Shown in pieces: positions 36,668 to 43,890 of a stretch of 64,000 bases of DNA (positions within the stretch are counted from its first letter, which is position 1; each line of letters begins with the position of its first letter). The DNA is from UBA7477 sp045602925 (GTDB lineage: Bacteria > Bacillota > Clostridia > Oscillospirales > Ruminococcaceae). The stretch is taken from positions 1-64,000 of the forward strand of contig JAZSCN010000016.1 of NCBI GenBank assembly GCA_045602925.1, in the 5' to 3' direction. The translations under genes and the position numbers were made by a program. The notes beneath the pieces were generated by a model. The model was not told the DNA's origin. It saw only the letters and a list, made by a program, of their open reading frames with translations, and made no database searches.

Positions 36668-37399
36668 ATGAAAAAGAAAAGTAATTATTACAGAACAAGA
36701 CAGTTTCTCTCCCTATTTGGTATAACTGATTTACTCAGAATTATATCGCTTATCATTATTGTCGGAAATGCTTTGGTTGCATTTTTCAAGTATGACAGTG
36801 AAAGATTTGACGGAATGATTACGGGTGTGGGCGTTATGACGGCGATTGCTCTGCTTATATTCCCTGTCTGCATAGCGTCGGTGTTTATTTCACATTACAC
36901 CTTTATGACAACACTTCCTGTAAAGACCTCAAAAATTCCTGATATTTTTATGAAGACAATGGATTCACAGTTTGCAATTATAATACTGGCAGATGCTGTT
37001 GTGATGTTCCTTACAGGCTTTGAAAGACAGATTGTAATCAAGGCTCTTATATACCTTGTATTCTACATAATGTCATACATATTCTTATATGTATCTGTAA
37101 CGCCCGGTGCGACAAAGGACACCAACATAAAGCGTGGAATTATCGGCGGTGTACTCGGATTTACAGGCTATCTTGCAGGTATAGCTGCATCTGCTGCACT
37201 TACAATGATAATCGAAGATAACAGAGTATACACAAGCAAGCAGCTGACTATTATTCTTATTATTTTCTCTGTGATTATGCTCTGCGCAATACTCACAAGA
37301 CTGCTCGTCGGCAGAGGTGTTCGCACAAAGATTAGACTTATGAAGGTTTACAAGACAAGGTCTAAGAAGAAAGCACAAAAGGAAGAATCCTACGTTTAA
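36668..37399 (+). CDS. ABC transporter permease, second membrane subunit
   Basis: A 243-residue protein beginning MKKKSNYYRTRQFLSLFGIT with about six membrane segments and a basic C-terminal tail (KTRSKKKAQKEE). The conserved layout with the previous gene suggests a heteromeric ABC-2 permease. AAGGGGG precedes the ATG. A strong terminator follows. Confidence 0.8.
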   Translation: MKKKSNYYRTRQFLSLFGITDLLRIISLIIIVGNALVAFFKYDSERFDGMITGVGVMTAIALLIFPVCIASVFISHYTFMTTLPVKTSKIPDIFMKTMDSQFAIIILADAVVMFLTGFERQIVIKALIYLVFYIMSYIFLYVSVTPGATKDTNIKRGIIGGVLGFTGYLAGIAASAALTMIIEDNRVYTSKQLTIILIIFSVIMLCAILTRLLVGRGVRTKIRLMKVYKTRSKKKAQKEESYV

Positions 37400-37423
37400 G
37401 CTTATCGTCTCTCCTTATATATT

Positions 37424-37457
37424 AAACTGCCCGTACCAAAGCTGGTGCGGGCAGTTT
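37424..37457. terminator. Strong bidirectional terminator
   Basis: AAACTGCCCGTACCA (37424-37438) pairs with TGGTGCGGGCAGTTT (37443-37457) with one G-U/mismatch. It ends the ABC operon (plus) and the lipoprotein operon (minus). Confidence 0.88.
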
Positions 37458-37471
37458 GATTTGATATTAAC

Positions 37472-37972
37472 TTAAGAAACCGGCACAAAAGGAAGCTCAA
37501 TAACATCAGTAGTTGTTTCTGTCGGCTTATCCTCTGACTTAGTTATAGTCGTAGTAGTAACCTGCTCTACCGGTGGCTTGTCGGTAGTTTCGAGGGTTAT
37601 GATAATTTCTTCCTCGTCTTCCTCGGTAGTTGTAACGGTACCGGAAGTCACCTGCGACTGTGAGGTTGTAGCATCTGAACTATCTGTACTATCTGAACTA
37701 TCTGCACTAGCTGTACCATTGCTATCAAGTGGCTCTGCAAGAGATTCGGCAGGTGTGGTTGTCTGGGTATCAAGATTCTCGATAATCTGCGAGTTATCGG
37801 TATTGCTATCGTCATTCTCGTTACCCTGGGCTGCTATAGTTGTGGTAGTTGTAGTAACAGCCGAATCACTTGATGCGTCGGTCTTACTCTGCGAGCTACT
37901 GTCATTATCGCAGGCACAAAGCGATGCAGCACAGACAAGTGTACATAGTGCTATAATAAGCTTTCTTTTCAA
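37472..37972 (-). CDS. Ser/Thr/Asp-rich lipoprotein, function unknown
   Basis: A predicted lipoprotein of about 166 residues. The TTG at 37972 gives MKRKLIIALCTLVCAASLCAC, a classic lipoprotein signal with a lipobox ending at Cys (LCAC), and AGAGG lies ten bases upstream; ATG codons at 37981 and 37999 are alternatives. The mature part is low complexity: Ser/Thr/Asp/Glu with several Thr runs, as in spacers on cell surfaces, and no recognised enzyme domain. Third gene of an operon with the 42-aa peptide and the secreted protein. Confidence 0.72.
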   Translation of the reverse strand: MKRKLIIALCTLVCAASLCACDNDSSSQSKTDASSDSAVTTTTTTIAAQGNENDDSNTDNSQIIENLDTQTTTPAESLAEPLDSNGTASADSSDSTDSSDATTSQSQVTSGTVTTTEEDEEEIIITLETTDKPPVEQVTTTTITKSEDKPTETTTDVIELPFVPVS

Positions 37973-37991
37973 AGTAATCATTCCTCTTGGT

Positions 37992-38120
37992 TTACTCATC
38001 GGCGTCAATGCCCATTATTCCTGTTTCGTCATCGTCAAGCAGGTCACTCTGGGTAATAACGTCAATTCCGCTCAGCTTCTTTATTTCGATTTCAGGTGAA
38101 GTATATTCTTTCATATTCAT
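37992..38120 (-). CDS. 42-residue peptide gene
   Basis: A short reading frame not longer than 42 codons: MNMKEYTSPEIEIKKLSGID and then a very acidic C-terminal half with a run of Asp and a Gly-Ile-Met-Gly-Ile-Asp end. AAAGAGGTG lies just upstream of the ATG. It sits 15 bp after the secreted protein gene and its stop overlaps an in-frame ATG of the lipoprotein gene. The KEY-x-x-P-E-I-E-I start is a pattern I associate with small peptides of unknown role in this bacterial group (recollection, not a search). Confidence 0.65.
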   Translation of the reverse strand: MNMKEYTSPEIEIKKLSGIDVITQSDLLDDDETGIMGIDADE

Positions 38121-38135
38121 ATTGCACCTCTTTCA

Positions 38136-40769
38136 TTAGGAAGCGTAGCTTACTGCCATATCGTAGTAGACAGCGATTGCCTTTGCGAGTGTCTTATAGC
38201 TATCTGAGGTTGAAGGACTATCGCAAACGAGCTTTGCAAACTTCATAACGCTTGGCTCGTAGCCTTCGTCGAAGATTGCCACTCCGTCCATATATAATAC
38301 ATAACCTGTATTAAGCTCTGATGCGCTTATTCCTGTTATATCGATATAGCAAAGTCCTGACTTTTCGCCGATTGTGAAGTCTACGTCATTAGTTCCGTCT
38401 GTTACCTTAAGCTCGAAAGCCTCAAGTGTTCTATTGTTATCGACTGTGAAGTAATGTCTGATAGTAGTTTCTGACTTAAGGAGAAGGCTTGTTCCGTAGT
38501 ATTCCACACCCATTGGGCGAACGCCTGAGAGGGCATATTCACCTGCATTACCCAGTGACTGACTGTCAGCCAAGGTCTTGTCGGCTTCGTTAAGTCCTGC
38601 ATTAGCGAGGTTATCGGTATTGTAATTAAAGTAATTCTGTGCGCTAGCGCCGTAATTAAGAAGTGCCTTAACGAGCGCCTTTGTCTTAGCGTCATAGCTA
38701 CCGGATGAGAGGATATATTCTGCGTAATCCTTAACTGTGTAGGTAACCACTGTGCCGTTGCCGTTTGAGGTAATCATCTGAGCCTTGATTTCAGTTGTCA
38801 TATCCTTTGCAGGAACGTCAACCGGGAATACATAGTACTGCTTACCTGTTACTGTGCTTGTTTTTGCGTCGGAAACCATAACCTTTACAGGCTCGTTGTC
38901 ACCGACTGTAAACTGCATATAAGCCTGTTCGTCAGCAAGCACGCTGCTGTCGAGGAGCATATGGAAGTTTACGCCGACATTACCGTCAAGGCTTACTGTA
39001 TAGCCTGCAAGCTGTGCGCCGATGCCGTCCATTATCTTCGGACAGTTGTCGCAAAGTCCGTCGCCCTTTGCGTCTACATGGTCACCTACCTCAAAGGTGT
39101 AGGTCTTCTTTACGTTAGGGTTATAGGTCGGGGTAATGGTAATTGTTACCGTGCCCTTTCCTACGAAGGTTATGCTGCCTGTAGAGGTTGTGCTTGGTGT
39201 ATTTACCTTTGCGATATTACTGTCAGAGGATTCAATATCGAAAAACTTTCTCTGTGCATCTGAAGGCTCTACATAGCTTGAAGGAATGTAGAAATAGAGG
39301 TTTGTGCCATCGCACTGCTTACTGCTCACCCAGGATGAGTAAGAGCCTGCACCTGTCTGGTTCCAGAAGGTTATGAAGTCAGTTGGTGTTATGAAGCTTT
39401 CTGCAAAGTCACAGTTCTTGCACTCTGATGTGCAGACATTGTCGCCTTCTTCAGGATATGTGTACACAAGCTCGTGACCGTTCTTTATAACAGTTTCATT
39501 TGCTTCAAGGCCACTTGTTGCGATATCATAGAATGTTACTGTACCGTTGTTCCAGGTATACCAGATAACCTTTCCGTCATTTACGAGCGGAGCACAGTCG
39601 GAGAGATAAGCGCCCTCGATACTGCAAATCTCACTTGTGAGATTTCCCTTACCGTCAAGTGTTACATAGGACACGCCGTAGATATCGCTCCACAGGAGCA
39701 TAAACGAATTGTCCGAGAGCTTTACAAGGTGTGGTGTATTTGATGTAGGACCGCCGTCAGCTGTGTTAGTAATCTGCTTTATAGAAATCTCATCGGTCGT
39801 CTTATCAATAACGCTGATGTAGATGTTTCTTGTAAAGCGTGAAGTATTCTTCTCGTCCTGGATAACAGAGTTGTATGCAACGATGTAGCTTGTATCGGAA
39901 TACTCAAAGCCACCGATAGAAGCACCTGTTGCATTCTGACCTGTTGCACCCGGGAAGTTGAGAATATCAATTTCTTTGTTTGTTGAAATGCTTCCATTTG
40001 AATTAATTGTACCCATTTCAATCACGATAGAACGAGGATACGCATCACCGTGGTCTACAAAAGCGATATTTGAACCGTCAATCTGTACAAACTGGTTGAA
40101 GGAGTGTGATGCATAAGCAACAGTTTTGCTTGTTGCAGTCATATTCTCTGTATCAACAACAATTGTAAAGTTAGACTGGTGATTGAGTCCGTCGCTTGAT
40201 TCATACATTTCGTGGGCAGTTCTCACGACAAGGTACTTGCCATACTCTGCAAATCTTACTGAGCCTGCGTCAAAAGGAACAGTTGTATTGCAGTCATACA
40301 CGCCAACAGAGGATATTCTGTTCCAGCTCTTATCGTACTTTGTGATGCGGAAGCACTCTACCTCTGCACTTTCATTATTGTTGTACTGACCGGACACAAC
40401 ATAGTAGTTGTCTGCACTTTCGTAGAAGCCACCGAAGATGCTGAGCTCTGCATCAACAAGCTTTGTGCTCTTGATATTGTAGTCGGTATCATAATACTCT
40501 ATGAGATACTTACCCGAAACTGCGTCCTCCTGGAATCTCATAAGCTGTCCGTTACTTGTTGTAGTAAGGTAGGATTCTATCGGGTATGCCCATGTGCTGT
40601 AATTCTGGGCATTTGTATTCCTGCCCGAATATGTTGTACACTGCGTAGCTACTGCGGCATTTGCTATGACTGCGGTATCGGTAAGACCGCTAAAGCCGTT
40701 TGCAATACCTGAAGCTGCAACAGCTGCACAGCACAAAAGCGCTGTCAATCTTGACGCTTTGAATTTCAT
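38136..40769 (-). CDS. Large secreted protein with propeller-like and Ig-like regions
   Basis: An 877-residue exported protein. ATG 40769 after AAAGGGGA gives MKFKASRLTALLCCAAVAAS, a Sec signal peptide of about 37 residues; an earlier in-frame ATG is rejected. Residues 50-440 form repeated beta-strand blocks that look like a beta-propeller. A CTSECKNC segment and a bacterial Ig-like (BIG_2-like) domain (about 490-560) follow, then CDNCPK and a C-terminal domain of about 300 residues beginning near GYTVSLDGNVGVNFH, a kind I have seen in secreted proteins of Ruminococcus. No dockerin, sorting motif or catalytic motif was recognised. First gene of the three-gene operon. Confidence 0.8.
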   Translation of the reverse strand: MKFKASRLTALLCCAAVAASGIANGFSGLTDTAVIANAAVATQCTTYSGRNTNAQNYSTWAYPIESYLTTTSNGQLMRFQEDAVSGKYLIEYYDTDYNIKSTKLVDAELSIFGGFYESADNYYVVSGQYNNNESAEVECFRITKYDKSWNRISSVGVYDCNTTVPFDAGSVRFAEYGKYLVVRTAHEMYESSDGLNHQSNFTIVVDTENMTATSKTVAYASHSFNQFVQIDGSNIAFVDHGDAYPRSIVIEMGTINSNGSISTNKEIDILNFPGATGQNATGASIGGFEYSDTSYIVAYNSVIQDEKNTSRFTRNIYISVIDKTTDEISIKQITNTADGGPTSNTPHLVKLSDNSFMLLWSDIYGVSYVTLDGKGNLTSEICSIEGAYLSDCAPLVNDGKVIWYTWNNGTVTFYDIATSGLEANETVIKNGHELVYTYPEEGDNVCTSECKNCDFAESFITPTDFITFWNQTGAGSYSSWVSSKQCDGTNLYFYIPSSYVEPSDAQRKFFDIESSDSNIAKVNTPSTTSTGSITFVGKGTVTITITPTYNPNVKKTYTFEVGDHVDAKGDGLCDNCPKIMDGIGAQLAGYTVSLDGNVGVNFHMLLDSSVLADEQAYMQFTVGDNEPVKVMVSDAKTSTVTGKQYYVFPVDVPAKDMTTEIKAQMITSNGNGTVVTYTVKDYAEYILSSGSYDAKTKALVKALLNYGASAQNYFNYNTDNLANAGLNEADKTLADSQSLGNAGEYALSGVRPMGVEYYGTSLLLKSETTIRHYFTVDNNRTLEAFELKVTDGTNDVDFTIGEKSGLCYIDITGISASELNTGYVLYMDGVAIFDEGYEPSVMKFAKLVCDSPSTSDSYKTLAKAIAVYYDMAVSYAS

Positions 40770-40806
40770 ATTCAAATCCCCTTTCAATACATAATTATTC
40801 AAAATA

Positions 40807-40835
40807 ATTGTAGCATATTTGATTTGATTTGTAAA
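40807..40835 (-). promoter_or_regulatory. Promoter of the secreted protein operon
   Basis: TTTACA (40830-40835) and TACAAT (40807-40812), 17-bp spacer, minus strand. Confidence 0.72.
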
Positions 40836-40912
40836 CGATTTTTTTAATTCTTTTTCCGTTACGGATACGATTTGTGCAAACGATACACAATAAGCTATCG
40901 GAGGTGATAATT

Positions 40913-41071
40913 ATGCACAAACGAAAGCTTATACGGGCTGTTGTTTCAAAAAAGCTGTCGCAGATAAAGGACAATGATAATGTCCCTGACATTTATCCTG
41001 CCATTGACACAGACCTTGCAAGAGATAACCTTGAAAACGACCTTCCCATGTGCGACAGGAACGATATTTAG
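40913..41071 (+). CDS. 52-residue peptide gene upstream of the AsnB-like gene
   Basis: A 52-residue peptide starting MHKRKLIRAVVSKKLSQIKD. The first third is strongly basic, the rest acidic, with one Cys near the end (PMCDRNDI). GGAGGTGATAATT stands directly before the ATG, one of the best ribosome sites in the window, so translation is likely. No signal peptide or membrane segment. The next gene has a separate promoter. Function unknown; the charge split and length resemble a leader-core or toxin-antitoxin type peptide but nothing specific supports either. Confidence 0.72.
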   Translation: MHKRKLIRAVVSKKLSQIKDNDNVPDIYPAIDTDLARDNLENDLPMCDRNDI

Positions 41072-41104
41072 CGTTTATTTTCGCCTATTATGCATTATTT
41101 GATA

Positions 41105-41133
41105 TTGACTAAAAGGCGGATTTGTAGTATAAT
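41105..41133 (+). promoter_or_regulatory. Promoter of the AsnB-like gene
   Basis: TTGACT (41105-41110) and TATAAT (41128-41133), 17-bp spacer, with AGAGGTG before the ATG at 41168. This supports the short N-terminus as the true start. Confidence 0.82.
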
Positions 41134-41167
41134 TACAAGGTAATTTTTTACTTTAAGAGGTGTAGTT

Positions 41168-42706
41168 ATGCTTGAATTAAAGGAGTACCGTGGACACATC
41201 AGAAACCACAGACAGCTTTGTGAGGAGCTTTCTCTTGAAAGCGGTCTTACAAGAGAAGAGAGAGAAAAAGCTATTCTTACAGAAGGCTATAAAAAGTGGG
41301 GCAAGGATATTGCAAGCCACATATACGGAATGTTTGCATTCGCAATTTACGATACAGATAAAGACGAGCTTTTCTGCATTCGTGACCAGTTCGGCACAAA
41401 GCCTTTTTACTACTATGTAACAGAAAGTGGCGAGCTTTTATACGGCACTATGATTAGGAATTTTATTTCTAAGGAAGGCTTTGTAAAAGAGCTAAACGTC
41501 GATATGCTTCAGATTTATATGAGTCTTACCTATGTTGGTGGAGAGGACACCTTCTTTAAGGGTGTAAAGAAGCTTATGCCGGGGCATTACCTCACCTTCA
41601 AGGACGGAGAGCTCAAAATTGTGAGATACTGGACTCCTACCTTCAATGCTGACAATGATAAGACTTTAGAGCAGTGGGCTGACGAGATTCACTCGACCGT
41701 TTCTGAGATTGTTACTGAGATTAAGGATGATGACGAAACAGCGTACTCGTTCCTTTCAGGTGGCGTTGACTCGTCTTATGTGCTCGCTATGACTGACGCT
41801 CAAGTGACAAGCTCATGTGGTTATGACGATGAGAGATTTGACGAATCGGGGCTTGCAAAGGTTACTGCTGACCTACTCGGCAGAGAGAACATTCGCTGTG
41901 TAATACAGCCTGAGGATTACTTTAGCATTGTGCCTTACGTTATGTACAACATGGAACAGCCACTCGGTGACGCTTCTGCTATTGCTTTTGCGCTCGGTTG
42001 CAAAGCGACGGCACAGCACACAAAGCTTTGCTACTCAGGAGAGGGCTCTGACGAGTTCTTCGGTGGCTACAACATGTACAGAAACGCTGAGAGATACGGC
42101 GAAAACCTCAAGACCTTCTATGTCGGCAACACCAACATTATGAAGGAAGACGAGAAAAAGCGTATTCTCAAGAGCTACAACGAGGATATTCTTCCTATAA
42201 ACATTGCAAAGAAGATTTACGAGGAGACCGAGGGCCTTGACCCACTCACCAAGATGAGCGATGTTGACATTCAGATTTGGCTCGAGGGTGATATTTACCT
42301 TAATGTCGACAAGATGAGCGAGGCTGCAGGCCTTGAGGTAAGAATGCCACTCACTGATATGCGTGTGTTCGACATTGCCTCTAGGATGCCTTCTAAGCAC
42401 AAGGTAACCGAGGAGCAGAACAAGGTTGCTCTCCGTACTGCTGCGGCTAAGGTGCTCCCTGAAGAAATCGCCTTCAGAAAGAAGCTCGGCTTTATTGTAC
42501 CAATCAGAATATGGCTCGCAGACGAGCGTTACAATGCAGATGTAAGGGCAAAATTCAAGAGCGAGATGGCAGGAAAGTTCTTTGACCTCGATGAGATAAA
42601 CGCTATCTGGGAAGAATACATCGGTGGAAATTCCGATAACTGGCGTAAGGTCTGGACTATCTATACCTTCCTCGTTTGGTACGAAGAGTACTTCGTAAAG
42701 AGATAA
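41168..42706 (+). CDS. Asparagine synthetase-like protein lacking the glutaminase N-terminus
   Basis: A 512-residue AsnB relative. The synthetase domain is intact: the pyrophosphatase loop SFLSGGVDSS (about residue 198), CYSGEGSDEFFGG (about 285) and a normal C-terminal helical end. The N-terminal glutaminase domain is cut short: the protein begins MLELKEYRGHIRNHRQL, which corresponds to residue 75-80 of standard AsnB, so the M-C-G-x start with its catalytic Cys2 and the first 70-80 residues are absent. The promoter and RBS sit immediately upstream, so this is not a missed start. It may use free ammonia or a different nucleophile, or act with a partner (inference). Confidence 0.88.
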   Translation: MLELKEYRGHIRNHRQLCEELSLESGLTREEREKAILTEGYKKWGKDIASHIYGMFAFAIYDTDKDELFCIRDQFGTKPFYYYVTESGELLYGTMIRNFISKEGFVKELNVDMLQIYMSLTYVGGEDTFFKGVKKLMPGHYLTFKDGELKIVRYWTPTFNADNDKTLEQWADEIHSTVSEIVTEIKDDDETAYSFLSGGVDSSYVLAMTDAQVTSSCGYDDERFDESGLAKVTADLLGRENIRCVIQPEDYFSIVPYVMYNMEQPLGDASAIAFALGCKATAQHTKLCYSGEGSDEFFGGYNMYRNAERYGENLKTFYVGNTNIMKEDEKKRILKSYNEDILPINIAKKIYEETEGLDPLTKMSDVDIQIWLEGDIYLNVDKMSEAAGLEVRMPLTDMRVFDIASRMPSKHKVTEEQNKVALRTAAAKVLPEEIAFRKKLGFIVPIRIWLADERYNADVRAKFKSEMAGKFFDLDEINAIWEEYIGGNSDNWRKVWTIYTFLVWYEEYFVKR

Positions 42707-42729
42707 TTTTGCAGATATATTTGTACTTC

Positions 42730-42890
42730 TTGAGAGAGACCCTTTTGTAAAAGGGTCTCTCTCAAACTCTCTCCCTAAAACTTTTAATGTAATTTTCGAT
42801 AAGTGGGCTATAGCCCACTATCGAAAATTAAGCTAAGAGTCTTTGGAAAGGGATATGGGGAATAACCTTTCTGCAGAAAGGTTTGCCCCA
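42730..42890. repeat. Three-palindrome intergenic element
   Basis: Three near-perfect inverted repeats in 161 bp: TTGAGAGAGACCCTTTT/AAAAGGGTCTCTCTCAA (42730-42765), TAATTTTCGATA plus GTGGGCTA with its mirror (42790-42830, one bulged A) and AACCTTTCTGCAGAAAGGTT (42864-42883), the last framed by GGGG/CCCC. Flanks CTCCCTAAAACTTTT and AGTCTTTGGAAAGGG around the middle hairpin can also pair partly. It resembles a miniature repeat element of this bacterial group rather than a plain terminator. No reading frame is supported. Confidence 0.7.
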
Positions 42891-42920
42891 AAAAGCTCCA
42901 TAACATCTTACAAATATTAA

Positions 42921-42952
42921 ATCCCGTAGAGAAAATCCAATCTCTACGGGAT
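42921..42952 (-). terminator. Terminator after trxB
   Basis: ATCCCGTAGAGA/TCTCTACGGGAT (42921-42932 and 42941-42952), a perfect 12-bp stem with an 8-base loop; on the minus strand it is followed by TTTAATATTT. Confidence 0.75.
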
Positions 42953-42970
42953 TACTGTTTATTATTTATG

Positions 42971-43876
42971 CTAGATACTATCTGCTCTATCGCAGGCAGC
43001 GAGTGCTGCGATTGCGCCATCTGATGCGGCTGTTACGACTTGTCTAATACTCTTAGTTCTGCAGTCGCCTGCTGCAAAGATGCCTTCGCAGGAAGTTTTA
43101 GTATCCTCGCCTGCTACTATATAGCCTCTTTCGTCGAGCTCTACAACGCTCTTGAAAGCGTCGTTTTGGGGAACAAGTCCGATTGCAACGAACATTCCGT
43201 CGAGCGTAAGCTCAGACCTTTCGCCTGTTTTTGCGTCGGAAATCTCTATTCCGGTAAGCTCCTTTTCGCCAATAAGACCGACAACCGTCTTACCGAGCAT
43301 TACCTCGACATTTGCCTTTGAGGTAAGCTTCTCTACAAGCTTTTGCTCGCCGGTGAAGAAGTCAAGATTTTGCACAACATAGACCTTTTTTGCGAGGTCT
43401 GAGAGGAGTATAGCTTCCTGGAGTGCAGAATTTCCGCCACCTATTACTGCGACAGTTTTGCCCTCATAGAAGGCACCGTCACAAACGGCACAGAAGGAAA
43501 TCCCCTCGCCGATAAGCTCCTGCTCGCCCTCGAGTCCCAGGAGTCTATGCTTTGCACCTGTTGCGATAATAAGGGACTTGCCCTCATACTCGCCACTATC
43601 GGTTGTAACCTTTATAGTGCTGTTCTTTTCTACAGAAAGCACCTCTGCGCACTCTACGTCGGCTTCGAGCCCTAGTGCTTGCTCAACAAGCTTTTCGGCA
43701 AATTCATTACCTGTAACCTCGGCAAAGCCCGGGATATTCTCGACCTTTGGGGAAAAGGTAATCTGGCCACCGAAGCCTCCCTTTTCGATTACGAGCACAG
43801 ATTTATTAGCTCTGCGAGCGTATATAGCAGCGGTCAGCCCCGCAGGCCCGCCGCCTATAATTATTACGTCATACAT
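42971..43876 (-). CDS. trxB: Thioredoxin-disulfide reductase
   Basis: A 301-residue low-molecular-weight thioredoxin reductase. FAD-binding GGGPAGLTAAIYA at the N-terminus, redox-active CAVCDGAFY (about residue 131), NADPH-binding GGGNSALQEA, and FAAGDCRTK near the C-terminus. It moves electrons from NADPH to a CxxC protein. It lies 14 bp after nrdD, whose C-terminus carries a CPNC glutaredoxin-like domain, so the two likely work together. Confidence 0.97.
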   Translation of the reverse strand: MYDVIIIGGGPAGLTAAIYARRANKSVLVIEKGGFGGQITFSPKVENIPGFAEVTGNEFAEKLVEQALGLEADVECAEVLSVEKNSTIKVTTDSGEYEGKSLIIATGAKHRLLGLEGEQELIGEGISFCAVCDGAFYEGKTVAVIGGGNSALQEAILLSDLAKKVYVVQNLDFFTGEQKLVEKLTSKANVEVMLGKTVVGLIGEKELTGIEISDAKTGERSELTLDGMFVAIGLVPQNDAFKSVVELDERGYIVAGEDTKTSCEGIFAAGDCRTKSIRQVVTAASDGAIAALAACDRADSI

Positions 43877-43890
43877 ACTATAACTTCCAA

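Noticed and set aside
37992..42706. Lasso peptide or other RiPP gene cluster
   Set aside because: An AsnB homologue and short peptides are present, but there is no B-type protease, recognition protein or transporter next to them.
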